Below, one piece after another: positions 26,982 to 35,589 of a stretch of 64,000 nucleotides of DNA; within the stretch, counting starts at the first letter, position 1; the number at the start of each line of letters is the position of its first letter. The position numbers and the translations under genes are program-made. This DNA comes from CAZZCP01 sp964653235 (GTDB lineage Bacteria; Bdellovibrionota; Bdellovibrionia; Bdellovibrionales; UBA840): NCBI GenBank assembly GCA_964653235.1, contig CAZZCP010000004.1, forward strand, positions 13,619 through 77,618. The letters run 5' to 3'. Under the pieces are notes generated by a model, which made no database searches, was not told the origin of the DNA, and was given only the letters and a program-made list of their open reading frames with translations.

Positions 26982-28604
26982 TTACATCCTAAATACGCCC
27001 ATATGTTTTGGTTCACCCCATGAGGCATTTAAGCTAGCGTTGATTCCCAAGGCCAAAACCTTTCTTGTGTCTTTGGGGTCAATGATGCCATCATCCCAAA
27101 TTCTTGCGGTCGAATAGTAAGCCGAACTTTCATTCTCGTATTTTTCGAAAATTGGTTTTTTAAATTCAGCTTGTTCTTCAAGACTCATCTCTTGACCCTT
27201 GCGAGCCATTTGTTCCATTTTTACCGTACAAAGAACATTGGCAGCTTGCTCACCGCCCATGACTGAAATGCGAGCATTGGGCCACATCCACATTTGTCGA
27301 GGCTGATAGGCTCTGCCGCACATACCATAATTGCCCGCACCATACGAGCCGCCAATCACCACTGTAAATTTGGGTACATGGGTGGTGCTGACTGCCATTA
27401 CGAGCTTTGCCCCATGTTTGGCAATGCCTTCGTTTTCATATTTTTTCCCGACCATAAAGCCGGTGATATTTTGCAGAAACACCAAAGGAATATTTCTTTG
27501 CGTGCAAAGTTCAACAAAGTGTGCGCCCTTAACCGCAGACTCTGAAAATAAAATTCCATTGTTGGCCAGTATTCCCACCGGGTAGCCTTCGATGTGGGCA
27601 AAACCGCAAACCAAAGTGCTAACAAAATCTTTTTTGAATTCGTGAAAGCGTGAGCCATCTACCACTCGAGCAATCACTTCGCGAACATCAAAAGGCTTTT
27701 TCGAATCAACAGGAATCACTCCGTAAAGTTCTTCGGCAGAATAAAGCGGAGCTTCGGGCTCAATACGCGATATCCATTGTTTTTGACTTTGATAATTGAA
27801 CTGAGCAGCGATACTGCGAGTGATCTCAATGGCATGTTCATCATTCTCTGCCATATAGTCGGTAACTCCCGAGATTTGCGAGTGAACCTTAGCCCCTCCC
27901 AAAGACTGGGCATCGACTTCTTCGCCGGTTGCCGCTTTTACCAAGGGAGGGCCTCCTAAAAAAATGGTCCCTGTTTCTTTTACGATCACTGCTTCATCTG
28001 ACATGGCAGGAACATATGCTCCCCCTGCCGTACAAGAACCCATCACCACGGCAATTTGCGGAATTCCCATTTGTGACATACGAGCTTGGTTGTAAAAAAT
28101 GCGGCCAAAGTGATCGCGATCAGGAAATACTTCGGATTGCAAAGGCAAAAAAGCCCCGCCGCTATCGACCAAATAAATACAAGGCAGAGCATTCTCCATG
28201 GCAATTTCTTGCGCCCGTAAATGCTTTTTGACGGACAAAGGAAAGTAGGTCCCGCCCTTCACAGTGGCATCATTGGCAACAATCATGCACTCGTAGCCAC
28301 TCACTCTGCCAATTCCTGTAACCGCACCCGCTGCCGGAGCTGCATTGTCATACATGCCCCAAGCAGCAAGGCTTGAAAATTCTAAAAATGCCGTTCCCGG
28401 ATCAAGTAGCTTGTCGATTCTCTCACGAGCCGTGAGTTTGTTTTTGGCCTTATGTCTTTCAACTGCTTTCTCTCCACCACCGGCTTTGACTACTTGAATG
28501 CGAGAATGAAAAGTTTCAAGATGCGCCAACATGGCATTGCGGTTTCGAATAAAATCTTCGCTTTGTTTTTGCAGCCCTGTGTTTAGAATTTCCATTGTGT
28601 CCAT
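26982..28604 (-). CDS. mccB: Methylcrotonyl-CoA carboxylase carboxyltransferase subunit
   Basis: 540 residues of the acyl-CoA carboxyltransferase family with two crotonase-like halves. MccB-like stretches include NDATVKGGTYFPLSVKKHLR, YLVDSGGAFLPLQSEVFPD, VMGSCTAGGAYVPAMSDE and, in the second half, FLQNITGFMVGKKYENEGI and GGSYGAGNYGMCGRAYQPR. These fit methylcrotonyl- rather than propionyl-CoA carboxylase. It transfers the carboxyl group from biotin to 3-methylcrotonyl-CoA. It is the first gene of a five-gene minus-strand operon. ATG 28604 is used; a second ATG lies three codons later and neither has a strong ribosome site. The upstream 289 bases carry repeats. Confidence 0.92.
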   Translation of the reverse strand: MDTMEILNTGLQKQSEDFIRNRNAMLAHLETFHSRIQVVKAGGGEKAVERHKAKNKLTARERIDKLLDPGTAFLEFSSLAAWGMYDNAAPAAGAVTGIGRVSGYECMIVANDATVKGGTYFPLSVKKHLRAQEIAMENALPCIYLVDSGGAFLPLQSEVFPDRDHFGRIFYNQARMSQMGIPQIAVVMGSCTAGGAYVPAMSDEAVIVKETGTIFLGGPPLVKAATGEEVDAQSLGGAKVHSQISGVTDYMAENDEHAIEITRSIAAQFNYQSQKQWISRIEPEAPLYSAEELYGVIPVDSKKPFDVREVIARVVDGSRFHEFKKDFVSTLVCGFAHIEGYPVGILANNGILFSESAVKGAHFVELCTQRNIPLVFLQNITGFMVGKKYENEGIAKHGAKLVMAVSTTHVPKFTVVIGGSYGAGNYGMCGRAYQPRQMWMWPNARISVMGGEQAANVLCTVKMEQMARKGQEMSLEEQAEFKKPIFEKYENESSAYYSTARIWDDGIIDPKDTRKVLALGINASLNASWGEPKHMGVFRM

Positions 28605-28680
28605 AGCTGAATCAAGCTAGCAGAAATCCAATTTTAGATGAAATTGTTCCGCTATGAGATACTTAGCGTCATCAAGAAGC

Positions 28681-28860
28681 GATTCTACGCAGACTGTGTC
28701 GACGCTCACTCTCATCCTCCGACTTATCATCTCTTCATCCCTCAAACTGATAAGTTATTGATTCAGCTGAGCAAATCATAACTTCTCAAAAGAGAACATT
28801 TCTATTTGGTAAAAATACCGGACATTTCTATATAGCGGCGATAGATTCTACGCAGACTGT
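28681..28860. repeat. Direct and inverted repeats between mccB and the lipoprotein gene
   Basis: A 17-base sequence, GATTCTACGCAGACTGT, occurs exactly at 28681-28697 and 28844-28860. Between them are an 8-base inverted repeat (ACTTATCA at 28722-28729, TGATAAGT at 28748-28755) and a 10-base direct repeat (ACATTTCTAT at 28796-28805 and 28822-28831). The region lies upstream of both the leucine operon and the lipoprotein-fibre pair, so operator function is possible. Confidence 0.7.
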
Positions 28861-28893
28861 TAAGTAGAGCCCGACTTAAGCCGAAAGGGCCTT

Positions 28894-29580
28894 ATGTTGA
28901 AAGTTTGTTTTGTTTTTTTGCTTTTTCTGACGATTTCTTGCACTCGAAAACTTGAGACCACTTCAACGAGCATCATCATTCAAGCTCCTAAAAAATGGAA
29001 TAAATCAGCATCCAGTCTAAATGCCTTTCCTGACAATCGAAAAATTTGCTATGGGGTCAATGTAACCGCTGCTGACTTAATTGATGCACCTGCCAATTCC
29101 TGCGAGCCCGATCGGGGTATTATGGCTGGTTATGTCGAAGCGGGTGTTCCACTCGAAGTTGAAGTACCAAAAGGAGCTGGAAGAAGAATCGAGGTGCTTG
29201 CCTTTGTTTTTCCTGAAGGTATCAATGATCCATGCCCGCAAATGCGCAATACGTTTACTGACGTTGATATGGCAAGGCTCTACACCATTGGAGTGGCTGA
29301 GGGAGTTGAGTTGAAAGATTCTGAACAGCAAGTGAACATTCAAGCGAACTTTCCTGATCAAGCCAATCATTGGGCAGCCGACAAGGCGATTCCTGGTTCT
29401 TGTTATGTGGCTATGCCCGATCCTGTGAATGGAGTGACTCCCAGCAACCCAGCCCCACCTGGCTCTCGCATTATCTCAGGTGGAGGAGTAGCATCGAGTG
29501 CCAGCTTTAAGCTAAAAAGCAAAATCGGCCAAGCGGTTCAAAACAAGAACGCTCAAAGCAGTAATTTTAAAATTAAATAA
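28894..29580 (+). CDS. Lipoprotein preceding the fibre adhesin gene
   Basis: 228 residues with a signal peptide and lipobox (VFLLFLTISCTRK). The mature part begins with a serine/threonine-rich strand region (TTSTSIIIQAPKKW), contains cysteines likely paired (KICYG, SCEPDRG, DPCPQM, GSCYVA), and ends in a low-complexity tail (glycine/serine, then lysine-rich). No family is recognised. AAAGGG lies five bases before ATG 28894. It is 90 bases upstream of the fibre adhesin on the same strand, so a role in anchoring or presenting the fibre is a reasonable guess. Confidence 0.65.
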   Translation: MLKVCFVFLLFLTISCTRKLETTSTSIIIQAPKKWNKSASSLNAFPDNRKICYGVNVTAADLIDAPANSCEPDRGIMAGYVEAGVPLEVEVPKGAGRRIEVLAFVFPEGINDPCPQMRNTFTDVDMARLYTIGVAEGVELKDSEQQVNIQANFPDQANHWAADKAIPGSCYVAMPDPVNGVTPSNPAPPGSRIISGGGVASSASFKLKSKIGQAVQNKNAQSSNFKIK

Positions 29581-29617
29581 ATTTTAGTATTAATTTGAGA
29601 AAATCAAGATTTAGGTC

Positions 29618-29645
29618 TAAGTCTTTTTCATCTCATACCCGATAC
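29618..29645 (+). promoter_or_regulatory. Sigma-28 (FliA)-like promoter before the fibre adhesin
   Basis: TAAG at 29618-29621, then 16 bases, then CCCGATAC at 29638-29645, against the FliA consensus TAAA, 15 bases, GCCGATAA. The distance to ATG 29671 leaves room for a start site and the GAGG ribosome site at 29661-29664. Spacing is one base long and two positions of the -10 differ, so this is a candidate only. Confidence 0.4.
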
Positions 29646-29670
29646 CTATACGTCGCACGTGAGGTATGTA

Positions 29671-32489
29671 ATGAAAGTTATCATTCTATTGATTTTGTTT
29701 CCCCTAGGATTGCTTGCACAAACTGCAAACAACTACAGTTTTAATTATCAAGGCACTCTCACCGACACGATTGACAACCCTATTACTGGCGCCAAAAATA
29801 TTCTCTTTGAAATTTTAGACCCCGCTCAAACTTGTGTTTTGTATAGACAACAAGAGAGTTTGACCTTGCCTGCCGATGGTAGTTTTTCGGTTGAGATTGG
29901 TGATATTGTGGGTGGCGGTAAAAGATACACTGATGACCCCAACAATGCGATGGATTTAATTTTTTCAAATGGTATCAGCATGGATTGTTCTGGAAGCGGT
30001 ACCTATTCCGGCGCCGCTACCGATGGACGGGTGTTGCGAATTACTGTTGAAGGCGAACAAATCTCACAAGATGTTGGATCGGTTCCCTTTGCCAGCACAG
30101 CAATGACTTTGCAGGGTTTGGTGCCAACAGATTTCTTTCCTGGTGCTGGTTGCGTGGCCGGCGAGTTTGTCAACTTTGATGGTACAAATTACAACTGTAC
30201 AGCTTTGCCTGTGCGAGATGTTCAGCCTGTTAGTGGAAGCCCCATCTCGGTTACGGGTACTACCATTAAGAGTATTAATTTGAATGTGGGTAGAGGTTTA
30301 GAAGTAAGTACGGGCGCAGTTATGGTGCGTGCGAATCCGGCTTTTTCTTTTCCTGGCGATGAGTTAACTCCCGTTTTTGGCACTACTGCGAATACCTTCG
30401 CCCAAGGCAATGATACTCGTTTTAGTGAGATTGGAAATGCCACTCAAATTCAGGGTTTAGCTGTAGCTTCGCCACTTTCGCCTTCTGATNNNNNNNNNNT
30501 GTCGCGGGACAATGGCAGGCGGCAGCCGACAACACGGGCGGCGGCGGTGGCCTCTCTACAAGTCTCGACAGCAGCAAGATTTATGTTGGTGACGGTGCGA
30601 ATGCTGCTACTGCGGTAACTCTAAGTGGAGATGCCACTTTGTCTAATGCAGGTGTATTGAGTCTTGCCCCAGACTCAGTAACTGCGGCTACAATAGCTCC
30701 AAATTCAGTTGCTGCAAGTGAGCTTGCCAACAATGCAGTTGATGCTGCAGCTATAGTTGATAGCTCTGTCACCGCACCCAAGATTGCAATCGGTGCCATC
30801 AGCAATTTGAATAAATTGGGAGCAATGGGTTGTAGTGCTGGCCAAGTTTTGAAACTGAATGCTGGAGGAACCGCATGGGAGTGTTCTGAGGGATTAAGTG
30901 ACATAAGCATCAACACTCCTAGTGATGGACATGTTCTAACATATCAAATGGGCACTTGGGTCAATCAAGCCCCTCCAAGTCCTGCCGTTTCTTATCCCTT
31001 GAATGATAATGCTGGGACTTTAGAGCTTCTAACTGGAAACGGACTGAATTTAAATGGAAACGATCTGCAAGTGAATGCTGGTGTAGGTCTTAGATTTAAC
31101 TCTGGCGCTTTGGAAGTTGATTTTGGAATCTTAGGTACTCAAGTAATGAGAGGTAATGATTCTCGCTTGCAAAATGCGACTAAAATTCATGGCACAAATA
31201 TAGCCACCTCGGTTGACTCTCCTACACCTGGTCATGTTTTGACATGGACCACAAATTCAGGAGGTCAATGGGAAGCCATAGCACCATCTGGCGGTGGCGG
31301 ACCTATAAATGACCTAAGCGATGTGAGTATCTCAACTCCACAAAACTACAATCTATTAATGTACAATTCTGGAACAACAAGTTGGATGAATCACAGTCCG
31401 GGCTCTGGAGCCAATCGCATTCCGATTTCTGATAGTATGGCAACAGTTAAAATGGGCGGAGTTCGAATCGCTGAAAAAACAGCCATCAATGATGATAATC
31501 TGGAATGGGAAATCACTGAAGGTTCCGGGGCTCTTGGAGAAGAAAATGCCTTGGTTTTTAATCTTGGCCCAGATTTAGATCCCAAACTCCAACTACTCAC
31601 AAATGATTCCCTCGTTACTGATTTGGAAGATTTTAGGATTGGTATAGGCACGAATGCACCCGCTGCAAGCATTGACATCAAAAATTCTGGAGATATGACA
31701 GCACTTTTTATAGAGAAGCCTAACGGTACTCCTATTCCAATGATAGTGACTGCCTTTCCAAACACAGGTGGTCAGCCTATGACTCTATGGGAAGTAATAG
31801 CAGACTCACCATTGACAAAGTATTCGATTGAATATAAACAAGGAGGATCCCCACTGGCTTCTATCAACTACCTCTCTGGTGATGGTGGATCCATGTTAAA
31901 TATTTTAGATTTTAGAACTAACAGAATTGAAGATCGCATTGCTTTTGGGCAAGAAGCTACAGATACAATGATTATCGAGCAAAATATAGTCTCCATTGGT
32001 GATCCGCCCAACCCAGGACTTAATGACGGTGCTGATAAACTCCAAGTTCATGGTGATTTATTTGTTGCTAATAACATTAATTACTTTGGAGTACTTACTG
32101 ATGTATCAGATCGTAGATTTAAAAAAGATATTCAAGATTTAAATTATGGACTCAAAGAAATTTTAAACTTGCGGCCCGTTAGCTATAAAATGAGAGAACA
32201 CGAATCTTATGATTTTAATACTGAGGAAACTCAAATTGGATATATTGCTCAAGAAGTTCAAGAGATCATACCTGAAGCAGTTCACCAATTTGATGATCAA
32301 GGTCACTTCAGTCTTGATTACGGTACCATAGACATCGTCGCCGTCAAAGCCATCCAAGAACTACATGGAATGTGCAAGATGCAAGAAAATCAATTAGTTG
32401 CACTTCAAAAGAAAAACGCAGAGCTCGAAGATCGCATCGAAAAACTCGAAGAACTCGTAAGGCAGCTTGCCTCAGAGCGCAGCAAGTAG
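29671..32489 (+). CDS. Tail-fibre-like trimeric adhesin with C-terminal S74 chaperone (Mosaic Adhesive Trimer type)
   Basis: About 940 residues with a signal peptide (MKVIILLILFPLGLLAQ). The N-terminal 160 residues form a conserved head (NYSFNYQGTLTDTIDNPITG to QDVGSVPFASTAMTLQG). Next come repetitive fibre segments rich in G, N, A, S, including DSVTAATIAPNSVAASELAN, repeated NDSRLQNATKIHG-type and SDGHVLTYQ/PGHVLTWT units, and recurrent LSDISINTP/LSDVSISTP. The C-terminus is a peptidase S74 intramolecular chaperone (LTDVSDRRFKKDIQDL with the Ser-Lys dyad, IGYIAQEVQEIIPEAV) and a coiled coil. Such proteins form trimeric fibres, as in Bdellovibrio prey recognition. The gap at 30490-30499 splits the frame; both halves belong to one gene. 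GAGG precedes ATG by six bases. Confidence 0.85.
30490..30499. other. Assembly gap (10 N) inside the fibre adhesin gene
   Basis: Ten Ns between ...SPLSPSD and VAGQWQAAADNTGGG. The frame changes; a true gap of two bases modulo three restores one continuous gene. The gap falls in a repeat-rich region, which explains the assembly break. Confidence 0.88.
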
Positions 32490-32543
32490 TTCTTCGAGTG
32501 CGCCTACTCTTTGTGGTTTTCTCTTGAAGCTTTTTTGAGGGTC

Positions 32544-32621
32544 TATACCTTCGCACCCATGCAACAGAAACAAATTCTCGCCACGCCAAAGCCGCTATTT
32601 TATACCTTCGCACCTATGCAA
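32544..32621 (+). repeat. Two copies of a 21-base repeat upstream of the RAYT gene
   Basis: A 21-base unit (TATACCTTCGCACC at the start, ATGCAA at the end) occurs at 32544-32564 and 32601-32621 with one difference (CCCATG versus CCTATG). The core can fold as an imperfect hairpin, TT(C)GCA with TGCAA, with a bulged C, and the single change falls in the loop. Such paired imperfect palindromes next to a RAYT gene are expected of REP elements. Confidence 0.75.
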
Positions 32622-32685
32622 AAAACCAAAATCACACCGCGGAAAAAATTGACTCCACCCCATCAATCCAATAGTTTACATCAAA

Positions 32686-33228
32686 ATGAAAAAACAGCTT
32701 CAACTCATTCCCAAACCTAAAACAGAACACGGCGGCTCTCTACCCAGTCCACAAAAACGTAAGCGCCCACTCAGCCGCAAACAAAGCATGCATATGGTCT
32801 TGAGATCTTCAAAAGCCAAAGGCAGCTGGAGCTTTCGCAAACACCAAGAGGCCATTGAGAATATCTTTAACAAATTCGCACAAAAGTATCATATTCAAAT
32901 AATGAACCACGCCAATGTCGGCAATCACATTCACTTGCATTTGAAAACCAGTACTAGAAAGAATTACCGCGCCTTTATCAGAGCCATCACCTCGGCCATC
33001 AGAATTGCTGTCACCGGCTACTCCAAATGGAATCCTGCTCCCCAAAAATTTCAGTTTTGGGATCTAAGGCCCTGGTCACGTCTACTCAATAGCTATCGAG
33101 AAAACAAAAATCTCACCAAGTACATCGGAATCAACCTACTCGAGGGGATTGGAATCAACAGAAAAGCAGCTGAGAATTACTTAAAAGAACTTTTCGCAAG
33201 CAATCGACAAAAACCCGCAAGAGAATAA
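32686..33228 (+). CDS. REP-associated tyrosine transposase (RAYT, Y1/HUH family)
   Basis: 180 residues of the Y1 transposase (TnpA-REP-like) family. The HUH metal-binding motif is in MNHANVGNHIHLHLK (HIH at about residue 84), and the catalytic tyrosine is probably in NSYRENKNLTKYIG. An N-terminal basic stretch (KKQLQLIPKPKTEHGGSL) resembles Bdellovibrio homologues. RAYTs are single-copy, domesticated nucleases associated with REP palindromes rather than insertion sequences with inverted ends. Repeats flank it on both sides. ATG 32686 starts it; the 3' end runs directly into a repeat (33214-33227) that includes the first two bases of the stop codon. Confidence 0.85.
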   Translation: MKKQLQLIPKPKTEHGGSLPSPQKRKRPLSRKQSMHMVLRSSKAKGSWSFRKHQEAIENIFNKFAQKYHIQIMNHANVGNHIHLHLKTSTRKNYRAFIRAITSAIRIAVTGYSKWNPAPQKFQFWDLRPWSRLLNSYRENKNLTKYIGINLLEGIGINRKAAENYLKELFASNRQKPARE

Positions 33229-33422
33229 ACCTGGCCAAGCTGCCCAAGAGAAGGCCCGCAAGGGAATAGCCCAAGAGAATAAGCAAAACTCAGGGCAGGC
33301 CTGCGCAAACAATTCATGCCCGGCCAAAAAAACAACGACTCAAAAAAATCAAAGCAATACCGCGCAGACAATTCAGCCCCTACAAAAAACTGCCGCAAAA
33401 ACTCAGGGCAGGCCTGCGCAAA
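33214..33422 (+). repeat. Degenerate and exact repeats downstream of the RAYT gene
   Basis: A 25-base sequence containing the perfect palindrome GCAGGCCTGC occurs exactly at 33285-33309 and 33398-33422. A 14-base unit CCCGCAAG(A/G)GAATA occurs at 33214-33227 and 33255-33268. A GCGCA(A/G)ACAATTCA unit recurs at about 33303 and 33363. The stretch up to 33476 is otherwise A/C-rich with no gene. Confidence 0.8.
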
Positions 33423-33476
33423 ACAAAACAAACCCTAGCAAAAAAAACAAAAAACGGGGGCGCGCCCACAAAAAAA

Positions 33477-34727
33477 TCAATCCACTAAAATTTGCTTAAA
33501 GCGCTTCTTACCAACGCGCAAAACAAAGCTTGCTGCAGGAATCAATGCATCGGCATCTTCAATCACCAAGTCGTCTTGCTTTACACCGCGGCCTTTGATT
33601 AAGCGCCGAGCCTCACCCTTTGACTTTGCAAACTCGGCGCGCACGATCAGGCTGGCCCAAGTCATCTCAGCCGCCTCATCTCTGCCAATCGAGACCGAGG
33701 GCATATCTACAGAAGCTGCCAGATCGACCTCTAAAATGCGCGAGCTGGTTGGCACCACACGATCTGGGTCAGCACTGCCAAATTTGCTAACAGCGGTTGC
33801 AAAAGCACGTGAGGCTTCATCAAAACCATGGTTCAAAGCCGTGGCTTCAAAGGCCAAAATCTCTTTGGCGCGGTTGATATTCGACTGCAATAGCGAGTCA
33901 ATTTCATTCACTGGCAACTGGGTAAACAGCTTCATGCACTTTTCAAGATCGGCATCTTCAGTGTTTCGCCAAAACTGGTAGTAATCTATCACGGGTGTTC
34001 GCTCTCGGTCGAGCCACACATTGCCATCTTCACTCTTACCGAACTTCTTGCCACTCGAATTGGTCAACAGCGGAAAGGTCAATCCAAAAGTATCATGCTC
34101 AATTCCCATCCGTCGGCAAAGGTCGGTTCCAGCAACGATATTGCCCCATTGATCTTGCCCGCCCATTTGCAAACTGCATTTGTGATCACGAGCCAAGACA
34201 TAAAAATCATAAGCTTGTAAAATCATATAATTGAATTCGATAAAACTAAGCCCCTTCTCAAGGCGCTGCTTGACCGATTCTGCTGTAAGCATTCGATTGA
34301 CACTAAAGTGCCTGCCCACTTCGCGCAGAAAATCTATATAGCCCAAATTCAAAAGCCAATCTTTGTTATTAATCATCTTGCCTTTAACACCATCTAAATC
34401 GAGAAAGTGAGAGAGCTGACGCTTAAGACCCTCTTCGTTTCGGTCGAGTTGCTCCGTGCTTAGCATCTGGCGCATTTCGGTTTTTCCTGAAGGATCACCT
34501 ACGCGAGCCGTTCCGCCGCCAACAATGGCAATCGGAATGTGACCAAACTGCTGCATCCAACGCATTCCCATAATCGGTACCAAGCTTCCCACGTGTAAGC
34601 TCTCTGCAGTTGGATCAAAACCAACATAAAAGACCGAGGGCTTCTCGAGCGAGCGTGAAAGCTCTTCTTCATGAGTTTGTTGGTAAATAAATCCGCGCTC
34701 TGACAAAATTTTCAATACTTCAGCCAT
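33477..34727 (-). CDS. tyrS: Tyrosyl-tRNA synthetase
   Basis: About 416 residues, class I synthetase. Features: YVGFDPTAESLHVGSLVPIM (HIGH-equivalent HVGS), LQAYDFYVLA and LQMGGQDQWGNIVAG for tyrosine recognition, KFGKSEDGNVWL as the KMSKS-equivalent, and a C-terminal S4 RNA-binding domain (LIVRAEFAKSKGEARRLIKG). ATG 34727 is the likely start; a GTG two codons earlier is possible and neither has a strong ribosome site. Downstream, on its 3' side, lies the RAYT repeat region. Confidence 0.95.
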   Translation of the reverse strand: MAEVLKILSERGFIYQQTHEEELSRSLEKPSVFYVGFDPTAESLHVGSLVPIMGMRWMQQFGHIPIAIVGGGTARVGDPSGKTEMRQMLSTEQLDRNEEGLKRQLSHFLDLDGVKGKMINNKDWLLNLGYIDFLREVGRHFSVNRMLTAESVKQRLEKGLSFIEFNYMILQAYDFYVLARDHKCSLQMGGQDQWGNIVAGTDLCRRMGIEHDTFGLTFPLLTNSSGKKFGKSEDGNVWLDRERTPVIDYYQFWRNTEDADLEKCMKLFTQLPVNEIDSLLQSNINRAKEILAFEATALNHGFDEASRAFATAVSKFGSADPDRVVPTSSRILEVDLAASVDMPSVSIGRDEAAEMTWASLIVRAEFAKSKGEARRLIKGRGVKQDDLVIEDADALIPAASFVLRVGKKRFKQILVD

Positions 34728-34785
34728 AGACACACAAGTAGCGGATTCTCATGACATTGTCGAGGCTTTCGCATACAAAACACGC

Positions 34786-35580
34786 ATGTCTTATATTGAT
34801 TTCTATAAATGCCAAGGAGGCGAAGACATACTCTCAGCTTGCCCCCAATATCCCATGCAAGAGCTGCTGGAGCTCGGAGCCCTTTATCTCAATTCTAAAA
34901 GATGCACTCAGAATCAAAACCTACAAAAAAACGATATCTTGAGAATTCATCACACACCCAAACGCTACCCACTCAAGCCTCAAGAATGGCCACAGCAAAT
35001 CATCGCCAATCACCAAGACTTCGTAGTCATTCATAAGCCCTGTCAAATTCCTTCACACCCCACTCTCGATAACTGGCAAGAAAACGCCTTGATCGCCACG
35101 CAAAACTATCTCAATCAAAAACTCTATCCTTGCCATCGGCTCGATCAGGCCACCGAAGGCCTGCTCATTCTGGGCAAAAACAAAACATTCGCCAGTCAAT
35201 TTAGCCAAAAAAATATCACCAAAAAATATTTAGCAGCATCAAAAGACCATATCCCTGTGGGTAAGTATGTGCACTACATGCAAAAGTCAGATCGCGCCCC
35301 CAAAATACTGAGCGAGCATAAAATACAAAACTCACAAATCTGTGAGCTCATCATTCGTAAATGCCAAGCCAGCCGTCAAAAACAAAAATACATTTACGAA
35401 ATTGAACTTCTCACTGGCCGCACACATCAAATCAGAGCACAAATGGCAAAGCTCGGTGCTCCGATAGAGGGCGACAAGATCTATGGTGACGCAGCAAGCG
35501 AAGATCTACAACTCAAAGCTTATTTTTTAGCTTGGGAGGAGTTTGAATTTTCGCTAGAATTCCCCGCTTTTCTCCCCTAA
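34786..35580 (+). CDS. RluA-family pseudouridine synthase
   Basis: 264 residues. An N-terminal S4-like segment (LGALYLNSKRCTQNQNLQKN) precedes the catalytic domain, with the catalytic aspartate in CHRLDQATEGLLIL and the family ending LLTGRTHQIRAQMAKLGAPI then GDKIYG. It isomerises uridine in rRNA or tRNA; the target (RluA, RluC, RluD or TruC type) cannot be told by eye. ATG 34786 starts it, divergent from tyrS. It is followed after 9 bases by the hotdog-fold gene. Confidence 0.87.
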   Translation: MSYIDFYKCQGGEDILSACPQYPMQELLELGALYLNSKRCTQNQNLQKNDILRIHHTPKRYPLKPQEWPQQIIANHQDFVVIHKPCQIPSHPTLDNWQENALIATQNYLNQKLYPCHRLDQATEGLLILGKNKTFASQFSQKNITKKYLAASKDHIPVGKYVHYMQKSDRAPKILSEHKIQNSQICELIIRKCQASRQKQKYIYEIELLTGRTHQIRAQMAKLGAPIEGDKIYGDAASEDLQLKAYFLAWEEFEFSLEFPAFLP

Positions 35581-35589
35581 GATCAGTTT

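Noticed and set aside
28861..28887. TAAG-N15-GCCGAAAG, a FliA-like box before the lipoprotein gene
   Set aside because: It would start transcription at or inside ATG 28894 while a proper ribosome site (AAAGGG) exists within the box, so it is probably chance.
32511..32720. Open frame of 69 codons between the fibre and RAYT genes
   Set aside because: It is made of the REP-like repeats and low-complexity sequence and has no ribosome site.
33214..33476. Possible CRISPR array downstream of the RAYT gene
   Set aside because: The repeats are palindromic and of several kinds, spacing is irregular and no cas genes are present.
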